Assembly: GCA_017515325.1 (NCBI GenBank)
Contig: JAFWGA010000052.1
Span: forward strand, 1 to 54,704
Length of the DNA: 54,704 nucleotides
DNA from: Blautia sp.
GTDB taxonomy: Bacteria; Bacillota; Clostridia; Lachnospirales; Lachnospiraceae
Direction: 5' to 3'
The notes under the pieces are model-generated. The model was not told the DNA's origin, made no database searches, and saw only the letters and a list, made by a program, of their open reading frames with translations. The translations under genes and the position numbers were made by a program. This document shows, one piece after another, positions 43,750-50,892 of this stretch; positions within the stretch are counted from its first letter, which is position 1; every line of letters starts with the position of its first letter.

Positions 43750-44554
43750 ATCTGCCTCGCCCTCCTCTCGTTATGTATCCTGTAATAATCAAATCTTTTC
43801 TGTTTGTATTCCTCGATCTGAGACCGGAGCTCTGCTTCACTCGCTGTCTTTTTCTCCTCCACAAAGAGTGACGGGTAATAATCCCATGGCATAGGTAGCT
43901 TATGATCCTTGTCATTAAGACAATATGCGGCCACCAACTGAGCCAGCATAAAGCTGTCAGATATTTCCCGCTTGCGCCTCCTGGTCTCTGCCTTGTTGTA
44001 TGCCTCAAGAATATCCATAATTTCACCAAAGGATAAGCTCCAGAAATACTCAGGCCTGATCCCTGCTTCGAGCGCATACGGGTAGATAGAGACTATTGAG
44101 TCAGTGAGCCGATTTACTGAGCTTCCTCCATCTCTGCCAGAAGCTTCTGCGCCGTCTCCTCCGGGAAAAAACCGGACACCACCATGGTAGGGATCAGTAC
44201 CGCACGGAACAGGTCAAGCTGTGAGTTACCCTCTCCGATCCACGCGTCATACAGCTGCTTTACTGCCTCATAACCGATTCCGTGCTCCCATGGTTTCATG
44301 GCTGCCTGTATGATGGTCAGCATGACGGACAGGGGCGGCATGTCGTCCATGAGCTTGAAGAGCGAGCCCTTGTACTTGTCTTCCAGCCTGCAGATCATGT
44401 CGGCATTGAGCTTCAGGCGATAATCCCTGCCGCCCACATTCCAGTAGAAGAAGGCACGTCTTGATTTTTCCGTGCTTGCTTTCGCCTCTTCCGGCGCCTC
44501 GTCGTTAATCATCTGATCGTCATCAAGTCCGCCGAGCGTCTGTACCTTTGCCAT
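43746..44554 (-). CDS. Tail assembly chaperone, -1 frameshift product (G-T type)
   Basis: The G gene ends at 44114, but the -1 frame is open from before the slippery site TTTTTTC (plus 44165-44171) down to 43746. Its translation reads sensibly as SIVSIYPYALEAG and IRPEYFWSLSFGEI before continuing into MDILEAYNKAETRRRKREI. A shift there gives a 269-aa fusion, the arrangement known for lambda G and G-T and many siphoviruses. The G part binds the tail tube protein side and the T part the tape measure. The frameshift cannot be proven from sequence alone; the T part has no good start of its own. Confidence 0.8.
44114..44554 (-). CDS. Tail assembly chaperone, unshifted product (G type)
   Basis: The 146-aa product has an acidic N-terminus, then AFFYWNVGGRDYRLKLNADMICRLEDKYKGSLFKLMDDMPPLSVMLTIIQAAM (about residues 33-82), a form known in tail assembly chaperones encoded before the tape measure. 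It would keep the tape measure soluble while the tube polymerises. I chose ATG at 44554, 7 bases after AGGAGG, over the ATG at 44560 that lies only 1 base after it. A terminator hairpin just upstream would lower its expression below that of the tube protein. Confidence 0.82.
   Translation of the reverse strand: MAKVQTLGGLDDDQMINDEAPEEAKASTEKSRRAFFYWNVGGRDYRLKLNADMICRLEDKYKGSLFKLMDDMPPLSVMLTIIQAAMKPWEHGIGYEAVKQLYDAWIGEGNSQLDLFRAVLIPTMVVSGFFPEETAQKLLAEMEEAQ
44165..44171 (-). promoter_or_regulatory. Slippery heptamer for -1 frameshifting
   Basis: In the G frame the minus strand reads GGT TTT TTC, that is T-TTT-TTC, an X-XXY-YYZ heptamer. Downstream, AGCTTC and GAAGCT could form a stem 20-45 bases later. 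The site is 51-57 bases before the G stop codon, a usual position. Confidence 0.75.
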
Positions 44555-44573
44555 ATACATACCTCCTGATATT

Positions 44574-44610
44574 AAAAAACGGGGCCAGCTTATTTAAAAG
44601 CTGACCCCGT
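44574..44610 (-). terminator. Intra-operon terminator between tube protein and chaperone genes
   Basis: On the minus strand CGGGGTCAGCTT pairs with AAGCTGGCCCCG (one mismatch) and is followed by TTTTTT, directly before the AGGAGG of the G gene. It should let only part of the transcripts continue. Confidence 0.85.
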
Positions 44611-44629
44611 GGATTGTTTATTTTTGAGC

Positions 44630-45034
44630 TTACGCCGGATCAGTAACCGTGAAATCACTCTGCACGAACATGGTGACGTCAAACTCGATTACGCCGTTTA
44701 CGCCGCCGCCAGTGCGCTTTACAGACACCTGGGCGTCAAACTCGGTCGTGGTTCCATCGAAGAGCTGCTCTTTGAACGTCTTGATGGACTTGTCTGCCTC
44801 CCAGCCGCGGAAGAGTCTGTAAGGACTGCCGGCAGCCGTGTTGTCGTACTTGAATTTGTAAACCATATTCGGCAGGTCACCAATACCGAGCTCGTATTTC
44901 TTGTGCGGATCAGTCAGTACCGTGTTATCCACTTTCTCGGCATCTACACCCATTCCGGGGATCTCCTTGAGCCCAGGAAGATTCTTATACTCCTGACCGT
45001 CCTTATAACTGAGTGTTGTACCATTAGCTAACAT
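44630..45034 (-). CDS. Major tail tube protein
   Basis: The 134-aa product has the tail tube signature of Firmicutes siphoviruses: MLANGTTLSYKDG, then YKNLPGLKEIPGMGVDAEKVDNTVLTDPHKKYELGI, with a C-terminal beta strand region (EFDVTMFVQSDFTVTDP). Hexameric rings of it form the tail tube around the tape measure. It lies between the tail terminator and the chaperone, as expected. The terminator after it fits its need for high expression. Confidence 0.85.
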   Translation of the reverse strand: MLANGTTLSYKDGQEYKNLPGLKEIPGMGVDAEKVDNTVLTDPHKKYELGIGDLPNMVYKFKYDNTAAGSPYRLFRGWEADKSIKTFKEQLFDGTTTEFDAQVSVKRTGGGVNGVIEFDVTMFVQSDFTVTDPA

Positions 45035-45047
45035 CTTCTATCCCTCC

Positions 45048-45407
45048 TTAATTATTCCAAAAGACATAATCTGATTCCATGTCAATGATACCCTCGTATC
45101 TCATCTGCTTATGCTTATACGGCGATGGATCCGGCGCATCTGCGCATGATGTACGCACAAGCCCAAGAGCAGACACGGCCCTGTCCACCTCAAGGGCTAC
45201 CTGGGACGTACTCACTCTGTGCCAGACATCAATCCTGATCCGGACGTATGCCTTCTGCTCTGAATTTCCCGTGCGCTCCTGCACGCGGTTTTCCTCCTCG
45301 GTGAGCTGGATGTTTGCTCCCTCACTCCACTGGGACGGGTATACGTCGCTTACATTCTCCGTCACGCTCAGAAGCGCCTGATATACCTGATCTTTAATGT
45401 TCTTCAT
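45048..45407 (-). CDS. Tail terminator/completion protein
   Basis: The 119-aa product (KDQVYQALLSVTENVSDVYPSQW..., YVRIRIDVWHRVSTSQVALEVDRAVSALGL) shows the ferredoxin-like alternation of helices and strands of tail terminator proteins (lambda gpU type), which cap the finished tail and join it to the head. Position just after the gp10-like gene and before the tube protein supports this. It overlaps the upstream gene by 4 bases. Confidence 0.75.
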   Translation of the reverse strand: MKNIKDQVYQALLSVTENVSDVYPSQWSEGANIQLTEEENRVQERTGNSEQKAYVRIRIDVWHRVSTSQVALEVDRAVSALGLVRTSCADAPDPSPYKHKQMRYEGIIDMESDYVFWNN

Positions 45408-45925
45408 CTCTTCGCCTTCCCGTCGAAAGCCGTACTGAATTCGGCTCTGAACATATCCGGGAGCCTTGACTGCACATTGACCATTGCGGGATACATATAC
45501 GGCTGCGCTGCCTGGCCACTGCAGCGGTAAAACTTACCGTCCTTGGTCTCGATGGACGGCCAGTGATATTTTTCAGCCGTACTTGCATCGACCTGGCTTT
45601 CATGGATCCACCATGGCGTTTGCCTGTAGGACACTGTGACGTCCGGCGCTATGCCAGCGTGATTCTCTTGTCCGACAGGGCCCGTGCCGAATTCCACATA
45701 TGGCGCATACTCCTTGTTTGTCCAGCACGTGCCGATGATCCGGTCTCCGTACCGCTCCACCTCTGCGAAGATACTCCGCATCAGCTCGCCATCGCCTCTT
45801 GGACAAAGGACTATAGCCTCGGACCTTACGTCCTGGATTCCCTTTTTGATCACGGTCTCCACTGCACCAAGATCGCAGAGTTTTTTGAAGTTATCATCAA
45901 CTCCATTTAATCCACTTACGCTCAT
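45404..45925 (-). CDS. HK97-gp10-like head-tail protein
   Basis: The 173-aa product begins MSVSGLNGVDDNFKKLCDLGAVETVIKKGIQDVRSEAIVLCPRGDGELMRSI and has APYVEFGTGPVG in the middle, both typical for the HK97 gp10 family of neck or tail-completion proteins. The family is required for joining heads and tails; its exact place varies. The gene overlaps both neighbours by 4 bases. Confidence 0.85.
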   Translation of the reverse strand: MSVSGLNGVDDNFKKLCDLGAVETVIKKGIQDVRSEAIVLCPRGDGELMRSIFAEVERYGDRIIGTCWTNKEYAPYVEFGTGPVGQENHAGIAPDVTVSYRQTPWWIHESQVDASTAEKYHWPSIETKDGKFYRCSGQAAQPYMYPAMVNVQSRLPDMFRAEFSTAFDGKAKR

Positions 45926-46296
45926 GTATGCTCCACCTCCATCCGGAGGAACCTGTCAGGCCTGATGGAAATCACGCGATAATCAGGATCCATCGCACCA
46001 TCGACGTAAAGGCAGATGCCGTCACGCTCCTGAATATCGGCGCCTGATTCCAGGACGTAATGCAGCTGACCCTTATTGTCTGTCTGGATGGTGTACGTAT
46101 CAGCCAGTCTCAGATTGCGGATATACTTGAGCCTGTCGCCATACATTTCAGCTTGTACACGGCCGGAAGCAGGCCAGCTCTCGCCACTTATAGGTGTAGC
46201 CTCGCCAAATGTTTCGCTCGTGCTGCCCTCGTTATCCTTGACTGTCATCCGCTTCCTGTGGTGATACGTCTGTATCCTGCTCTGTTTTAGCCTCAT
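45922..46296 (-). CDS. Head closure/head-tail adaptor protein
   Basis: The 124-aa product (MRLKQSRIQTYHHRKR..., MYGDRLKYIRNLRLADTYTI..., DPDYRVISIRPDRFLRMEVE) has the beta-barrel layout of head-closure proteins such as SPP1 gp16, which plug the connector after packaging. Its start overlaps the end of the connector gene by 65 bases, long for this operon; a later start would remove the conserved basic N-terminus, so I kept it. Confidence 0.7.
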   Translation of the reverse strand: MRLKQSRIQTYHHRKRMTVKDNEGSTSETFGEATPISGESWPASGRVQAEMYGDRLKYIRNLRLADTYTIQTDNKGQLHYVLESGADIQERDGICLYVDGAMDPDYRVISIRPDRFLRMEVEHT

Positions 46297-46600
46297 GTGT
46301 GATACCTCCGATCCGCGCCAGACGGAATTTATTCAGGACGCTGTATACGCTTTCCGGGAGCGTCTCAAAGCTGTAAGATTCGCCACCTTCACTCCTGCCG
46401 GACTCACCCTCGGTGCCCCTGCGATTGTAAGCGATGACAGCTATTTGTCGCACCGTTCTTCTCAGGGCGTCAGGCAGCCTGGTACGGTTCGTGTACGATA
46501 GTGCGTCTTCTTCTGCTTCATCAAGCAGGAGTTCTATCAATGCGTCATCAGCTTCGCCTGTCAGCGCTTTGACCTTTGCCACGTCATCCTGCCGCGCCAT
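46232..46600 (-). CDS. Head-tail connector protein
   Basis: The 122-aa product starts MARQDDVAKVKALTGEADDALIELLLDEAEEDALSYTNRTRLPDAL and continues VRQIAVIAYNRRGTEGE. This is the helical pattern of gp6/gp15-like connectors, which form the ring below the portal. It lies after the major capsid gene and before the head-closure gene, as usual. Confidence 0.82.
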   Translation of the reverse strand: MARQDDVAKVKALTGEADDALIELLLDEAEEDALSYTNRTRLPDALRRTVRQIAVIAYNRRGTEGESGRSEGGESYSFETLPESVYSVLNKFRLARIGGITHEAKTEQDTDVSPQEADDSQG

Positions 46601-46850
46601 CCTCCTCGCCCCCTTCCGTCAGGAGCTCCAGGAGCTCATCTCGCTTCAGGGCATTCGCCCCGGAGATTCCTCTTTCCTTTGCCAGAGCGCGGAGCTGTGC
46701 CACTGTCATGGATTGGATATCAGCCCGACTGACCTCCTCCTCGATGTCAACCGGCTGACCATCGAGCTCCCTGTAACCCTCGCTTTTAAGCTTCTGGATG
46801 AGCGCATGGCCGGAAGCCACGCGCTCTACATTGTCTTTGATCAGGATCAT
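46584..46850 (-). CDS. Small phage protein with Rho-N/SAP-like domain
   Basis: The 88-aa product has a helix-turn-helix-like end, IQSMTVAQLRALAKERGISGANALKRDELLELL (residues 45-77), that matches the Rho N-terminal/SAP pattern. The first half (VERVASGHALIQKLKSEGYREL) resembles small proteins found after capsid genes in similar phages. A role in head decoration or capsid-nucleic acid contact is possible. It overlaps the connector gene by 17 bases. Confidence 0.65.
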   Translation of the reverse strand: MILIKDNVERVASGHALIQKLKSEGYRELDGQPVDIEEEVSRADIQSMTVAQLRALAKERGISGANALKRDELLELLTEGGEEDGAAG

Positions 46851-46863
46851 GCTTTATCACTCC

Positions 46864-47814
46864 TTACGATGCTGCCTGCGTGATGGACAGATAAATGCTG
46901 CCGACCTTATTGTCCAGTACCCACAAATCATGGTAGCGCCTGTAGTCGATGCTCCACGCGTCGGCCTTCTGGAAGGTGTTCGGGTCAAAGATCCGCATCT
47001 TATCCTGCTTGGTGATCGCCAGAGGCGTCTCGACCGGCAGGATCATGAAATTGATATCCTTCGCAGATGCGCCCTTTACATAGCCACCGATTGTCTGATC
47101 CGGATCATTGCCGGATGCAGCTGTCACGCCGTCATAGAGAGTAATGGCAGTATACATACGATTTGCCGGGGTGTCGATGATCGGTACTCCATCTACAGCA
47201 GGGACAGTGGTATTAATGCCGCCCTGGCTCCATGTCACGTTCTGCAGTTTCCCGGCAAGCTCGAGCTCAAGCTCCATCTTGGTGTTATCGTTCGCCTGAA
47301 TAACCAGCGCACCATTATATCCCTGCTCGCGGATTGCCTTGATGCCCTCTTTGACTTTCCTGAGTGTGGAGGAATTCGCGCTGATCGTCTGACCGTATGC
47401 GACCATGCCGGCGGAGTTAAGCGTGATCGCTTTGGATGCAAGCTTGGAGATACGGTATGCATCGATCTCCGGCACGACATGCTCGCGCTGGAACTGCCCC
47501 ATAACGCCGGCAGCAGTGGGCACAAAAGCGGTCTCGTCTACATCCATGGAATCAAGCTGGAATTTACGCCCTCTGTCCTGCGTCATGGTGTGGGTTTCCC
47601 ATGCCAGGGTGATAGAGCCCTGCGGGTAACCGCTGTCACGATCATAAGTACCGAGTCCCTGAGTGGACATCTTCGGCAGCTTGACTTCATTGCCGCCATT
47701 GTATTTCACGCGGCTGGCATTCGGATCCATCCAACCGGTTTTCATTTCTCTCACTGCAGCTTCATCGAGAGTCGTCTGCAAAATCTGTGCATATGCAAGT
47801 GTGTTGATAGGCAT
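46864..47814 (-). CDS. Major capsid protein
   Basis: The 316-aa product has MPINTLAYAQILQTTLDEAAVREMKTGWMD, YDRDSGYPQGSITLAWETHTMTQDRGRKFQLDSMDVDET (about residues 58-96) and a C-terminal part EAWSIDYRRYHDLWVLDNKVGSIYLSI-like, all typical for HK97-fold capsid proteins of Clostridia siphoviruses. It follows the scaffold gene. AAAGGAGC lies before the start. No N-terminal delta domain or protease gene is seen, so a separate scaffold is used. Confidence 0.88.
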   Translation of the reverse strand: MPINTLAYAQILQTTLDEAAVREMKTGWMDPNASRVKYNGGNEVKLPKMSTQGLGTYDRDSGYPQGSITLAWETHTMTQDRGRKFQLDSMDVDETAFVPTAAGVMGQFQREHVVPEIDAYRISKLASKAITLNSAGMVAYGQTISANSSTLRKVKEGIKAIREQGYNGALVIQANDNTKMELELELAGKLQNVTWSQGGINTTVPAVDGVPIIDTPANRMYTAITLYDGVTAASGNDPDQTIGGYVKGASAKDINFMILPVETPLAITKQDKMRIFDPNTFQKADAWSIDYRRYHDLWVLDNKVGSIYLSITQAAS

Positions 47815-47834
47815 AAATTATGCTCCTTTCTTTA

Positions 47835-48467
47835 TCACGACCATCCTTTCAGGACGTTGTCCCTGATGGTCTTCGCCATTATTTCCTCAGCAGTCTCAGA
47901 GCCCTGCGCCTTCTTGATCGGTTCCCCGCCCTTCATACGATCCTTGACCGCAGCTTCCACCGCCGCACTGAACGCCTTTTCCACAGCATCGATGGATGCA
48001 CTGCAGGCCTTGGCGTCTGTGTAAGTGAGGATCGATGCGAGCTCCTGCGGAAGTCCCTTGTCAGCCAGAGTGTTTTTTGCGGTAGCCATCAGCTCGCGCC
48101 TTGTGATTTCGGCCTCACGTTCATCAAGCTCCTTGATGCGTTTCTGCCTCTGATACTCCGCTTTCTCATCGGCCGACATCTTTTCCAGCTTCTTCGCTTC
48201 GGTAGCCTTGTCGTCCGCCATGATCTGCCACTTCTCTCTGGCCTTAGAAACGGCCGTATCAATGGCGCTCTGGACCCTCCGGTCGAATTCCGCCTGGTTC
48301 TTACCGTCCTTCAGGAAGTCATCGAAGCTCACGGGCTTCGGTGGTTCCGGTTTTGGATCCTCGGTTGGTGCGGGATCATTCTCCACTGGTTTCGGATCTT
48401 CCTGGCTTTCCTCAGCGAAAAACTGAAGGTTCATGGGAAGTTTGTATCTGGACTGCATATCTTTCAT
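47835..48467 (-). CDS. Capsid scaffold protein (DUF4355/GP20-like)
   Basis: The 210-aa product begins MKDMQSRYKLPMNLQFFAE, a form found in scaffold proteins. An acidic Pro-rich linker (EDPKPVENDPAPTEDPKPEPP) and a long charged coiled coil (about residues 65-150) follow. It would guide capsid assembly and leave before packaging. I chose ATG at 48467 with AGAGGAG before it; the open frame continues upstream to 48602 through a repeated leader, but that part reads as Gly/Arg-rich repeats unlike the family. Confidence 0.82.
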   Translation of the reverse strand: MKDMQSRYKLPMNLQFFAEESQEDPKPVENDPAPTEDPKPEPPKPVSFDDFLKDGKNQAEFDRRVQSAIDTAVSKAREKWQIMADDKATEAKKLEKMSADEKAEYQRQKRIKELDEREAEITRRELMATAKNTLADKGLPQELASILTYTDAKACSASIDAVEKAFSAAVEAAVKDRMKGGEPIKKAQGSETAEEIMAKTIRDNVLKGWS

Positions 48468-48488
48468 GTTATCTGCTCCTCTCTTTTG

Positions 48489-48568
48489 CCCCAGGCCATT
48501 CACGATCTTCGCGCCCAGCCCATTGCGTATCCTTGCCCCAGCCCATTCGCATACGCGCCCAGGCCATT
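48489..48568. repeat. Four direct repeats in the scaffold gene leader
   Basis: A 12-base motif, [CG]CCCAG[GC]CCATT on the plus strand, starts at 48489, 48513, 48536 and 48557 (spacing 24, 23 and 21). On the coding strand it reads AATGG[CG]CTGGG[CG]. It lies 22-101 bases before the scaffold start codon. Confidence 0.7.
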
Positions 48569-48600
48569 GCCGTAGTGGTAGTTTAGGCTCGTTCCGGAGC

Positions 48601-48639
48601 ATAATAAAAGCACCGGAAGCTGATCAGGCCTCAGGTGCT
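48601..48639 (-). terminator. Intra-operon terminator before the scaffold gene
   Basis: On the minus strand AGCACC (48634-48639) pairs with GGTGCT (48609-48614), with inner pairing of AGGC and GCTT, followed by TTTATTAT. It overlaps the end of the 58-aa gene. Confidence 0.55.
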
Positions 48640-48800
48640 GTATTATCGTCTTTATTTTGCTTTGCTTTTATCTTTTCCGCTACGCCAGCCTTAAGGAGCT
48701 CCTGCGCTCGAGCCTCAGTGACATCCTGCAGGACAGTGCCCATTGGCACGGTCTCCTTGGTATACTTATCGACATAACGCTTTGTTACTTTCAGTTTCAT
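48624..48800 (-). CDS. 58-aa phage protein
   Basis: The short frame begins MKLKVTKRYVDKYTKETVPMG and continues with an amphipathic helix (VTEARAQELLKAGVAEKIKAK) and an acidic tail. Its start overlaps the stop of the Tad2-like gene as ATGA and its codon use fits its neighbours, so translation is likely. Small proteins with this kind of N-terminus are common near capsid genes in Clostridia phages; I cannot give a function. Confidence 0.65.
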   Translation of the reverse strand: MKLKVTKRYVDKYTKETVPMGTVLQDVTEARAQELLKAGVAEKIKAKQNKDDNTAPEA

Positions 48801-49051
48801 TCGATCACCTGCCAGTCATCTGCAAGCATATCCGCCTGGGACGCAAGCCAGCCAAGCTGAACGCCGGAGGTACCGACAAATGCAAGTGCCTGGTTGCCGA
48901 TCGCGTCATGGTTAACATTGACAATCTCTCCTGAAGGATTCTTGTAAGAGATACAGGTGGCAAGCTCAACGTACTGGGATTTACCATTCCAACCGCTGCG
49001 CGAAATCCGTCTCCCATTTTTCACTGCCTCAATAGCTTTTCCGAAAGTCAT
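48797..49051 (-). CDS. tad2: Tad2-like (DUF2829) anti-Thoeris protein
   Basis: The 84-aa product has the DUF2829 pattern: MTFGKAIEAVKNGRRISRSGWNGKSQYVEL at the start and GWLASQADMLADDWQVIE at the end. Phage proteins of this family (Tad2) bind and sequester the cyclic ADP-ribose-type signal of Thoeris defence, which blocks NAD depletion in the host. The role here is inferred from the family; not every DUF2829 protein has been tested. It lies between the MuF toxin gene and the scaffold, with a terminator upstream and an AT-rich stretch that may carry a promoter. GAGGGGG lies 7 bases before the start. Confidence 0.8.
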   Translation of the reverse strand: MTFGKAIEAVKNGRRISRSGWNGKSQYVELATCISYKNPSGEIVNVNHDAIGNQALAFVGTSGVQLGWLASQADMLADDWQVIE

Positions 49052-49103
49052 GATATTGCCCCCTCACTTAATGATATTTTCCACTTGATTTATTCGTAAA
49101 TAA

Positions 49104-49109
49104 ATTATA
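49104..49109 (-). promoter_or_regulatory. Possible -10 box before the Tad2-like gene
   Basis: TATAAT on the minus strand lies in an AT-rich stretch between the terminator and the Tad2-like gene. No convincing -35 box is found at the right distance, so this is a weak call. Confidence 0.3.
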
Positions 49110-49132
49110 TAATATAAATAAGATATCTTGAT

Positions 49133-49178
49133 AAAGAGGGTGTGTCTCCGCTATTTTCGGTGGGGGGGCACCCTCTTT
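49133..49178 (-). terminator. Terminator after the MuF-toxin gene
   Basis: AAAGAGGGTG (minus-strand arm at 49169-49178) pairs with CACCCTCTTT (minus-strand arm at 49133-49142), with a long loop that includes a run of seven C. It overlaps the MuF stop codon and ends in CTCTTTATC. It separates the head genes upstream from the Tad2-like/scaffold group. Confidence 0.65.
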
Positions 49179-50892
49179 AATCATTCTCAAATCTCATAAT
49201 TAGCACGCGCCCCATAAAACGCACCAATATATCAACCCGCCTCTGTTTGCACCATTTCATTCTTTTTGTTATTACGGATATCAGTTCTTTTTCTGAGATG
49301 TCTTTTTGGTTTTTATAGTATAACATTACTCCCCCGGGGTTATCCGCTATTTGTTGCAGCCCCCCTCTGATTGCGCTATTTGCCGATTTCTCTGTAGTCA
49401 CAGTTTTGAGATCCCAGAGTTTACCATTCCATAAAAAGTCAGGGCTCTTCTTTTCATCCCATCGTTTTAAGCCTACCACACTCCCACCATATGTTTCGAA
49501 TATCCATTGGGCGTTTTCCTTTTCGTTCATCACATCCTCAAAACCTTCTTCAAAAAAGAGTGACCCTTGTCCTGGAGTGGCGGTTCTTTCATATTCCAGC
49601 GTAACGTCTTTCCATGGTATCCCATTCTCGTCCAACCATTCCTGTGTCCCGAAGTCTGGTTCTGGCTTAGAAGCAACTTCCGGTTTCATCACCGATTCTG
49701 ACTTTGACTCAGGCTCTGACTTTAACTCAGGCTCTGATTTCATACCTTTATCAGCCTTCTTCTCGTCAGCCTTCCCATGTTTCTTCAGCGTTGTCTCATC
49801 CTTGGCCTTCGCATTCTTGCCGACCCCTTTTTCTTTTGCTTCGACTTCCACCTTCCCCTCCACATATTCCGTATACCACTCCTTATATGTCATAGACATC
49901 GGCACAAGCATGCTTTTACCGGTAACCGGGTCCCTCGCCCTGCGCTTCATTGTCTTCAGCTGCTCAGGCGTTGGCGCTGCGATTGTGGTAGACCGGCACC
50001 ATGGATGCATGGGCGGATAGTTCTCCCCAGTCTTGGCTTCCTCGACCGGGAACTCCTGTCCATCCAGCTCGCGGCATACCTCTGATGTCTTCAGGTCGAG
50101 GATAGCCACATACCTATAATTCTCTATACCGCATTCCTTGTATGATCTGAGCGTGAAGTCGGATGACACATGCGCGGCCTCCGTCCTTACCAGGCGGCGT
50201 GACTGCATGGCTCCGGCTCCCATAGCTTCCTGGATCACCTTGGTCGTTTCGCGATCCGTCCTGCCGGTGATCAGGCTGACCACCATTTCAATCTTTAGTA
50301 AGTCTGCCAGCTTCTGCGTATTGTCCCATATCCTGGTCGAATAATTCTTCCCCGACCATGGCATCTGAAGGGTGTTATTGATCTGCTTCCGGCTAACGTG
50401 GGCAAAAGAAAAAGCAGCGCCTGCACGCTGCTGGATATCATATATCGTGTGGTAATAAGCGTCCTTGGCCAGCTGGATATAGAAGTCACGGTTCAATGGT
50501 ACTTCCTGCTTGTAGACGGCTCCCATCACTTGGTCAACCTGGGACATAATGTCTTCCAGGCGGGATATCCTGGCGGCATACGCTGGCGCTTCAAGGATCC
50601 TGTATATCGCTTCCCTCTCCTCGTCTGTCACAGCGCGTGTGCTGATCTCATGCAGGAGTTTATCGAGATCCTTTCTGCTCCTCGCTTTATTCAGGAGCGC
50701 CTTGGCCTGCTTCTCAGTCAGACCATGCTCACGTCTGAATTTATCGAAGACCTTCTTCGCCTGTCCAGTCAGGTAAACGGCTGTCTTCTGGTACACATCC
50801 GCTATCTGATCCGCCACTCTTTCGGCGCGCTCCATGTCCTCATGCATCCGCTCAGCAGCGCGCCTTTCCCAATAGCCATCACTCCTCTTCAT
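49177..50892 (-). CDS. MuF-type head protein fused to a CdiA-like tRNase toxin domain
   Basis: The 571-aa product starts with a helical region, then a phage head morphogenesis (MuF/SPP1 gp7) domain (about residues 185-305; RLVRTEAAHVSSDFTLRSYKE, LDLKTSEVCRELDGQ, YPPMHPWCRSTT). A Lys/Glu/Ser linker with repeats (KSEPELKSEPESKSES, about 350-412) leads to a toxin module (413-571). That module has YERTATPGQGS, PDFLWNGKLWDLKTV with Asp485, Asp494 and Lys496 as likely PD-(D/E)xK residues, and NPGGVMLYY, which matches the C-terminal tRNA nuclease of CdiA. MuF-toxin fusions are known from temperate Firmicutes phages; injection with the DNA or release into rivals is proposed. No immunity gene follows: a terminator comes at once. 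Confidence 0.85.
   Translation of the reverse strand: MKRSDGYWERRAAERMHEDMERAERVADQIADVYQKTAVYLTGQAKKVFDKFRREHGLTEKQAKALLNKARSRKDLDKLLHEISTRAVTDEEREAIYRILEAPAYAARISRLEDIMSQVDQVMGAVYKQEVPLNRDFYIQLAKDAYYHTIYDIQQRAGAAFSFAHVSRKQINNTLQMPWSGKNYSTRIWDNTQKLADLLKIEMVVSLITGRTDRETTKVIQEAMGAGAMQSRRLVRTEAAHVSSDFTLRSYKECGIENYRYVAILDLKTSEVCRELDGQEFPVEEAKTGENYPPMHPWCRSTTIAAPTPEQLKTMKRRARDPVTGKSMLVPMSMTYKEWYTEYVEGKVEVEAKEKGVGKNAKAKDETTLKKHGKADEKKADKGMKSEPELKSEPESKSESVMKPEVASKPEPDFGTQEWLDENGIPWKDVTLEYERTATPGQGSLFFEEGFEDVMNEKENAQWIFETYGGSVVGLKRWDEKKSPDFLWNGKLWDLKTVTTEKSANSAIRGGLQQIADNPGGVMLYYKNQKDISEKELISVITKRMKWCKQRRVDILVRFMGRVLIMRFEND

Noticed and set aside
43746-44018. The 90-aa frame before the tape measure as an independent gene
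   Set aside because: It lacks a ribosome-binding site and its frame continues upstream through the chaperone G gene with a slippery site, so it is better explained as the T part of a fusion.
43724-44077. 117-codon frame overlapping the tape measure start
   Set aside because: The -1 frame of the tail chaperone in the same place gives a coherent tail protein; this frame does not.
46798-48024. 408-codon plus-strand open frame opposite the capsid and scaffold genes
   Set aside because: It spans two well-supported minus-strand genes and shows no protein family features.
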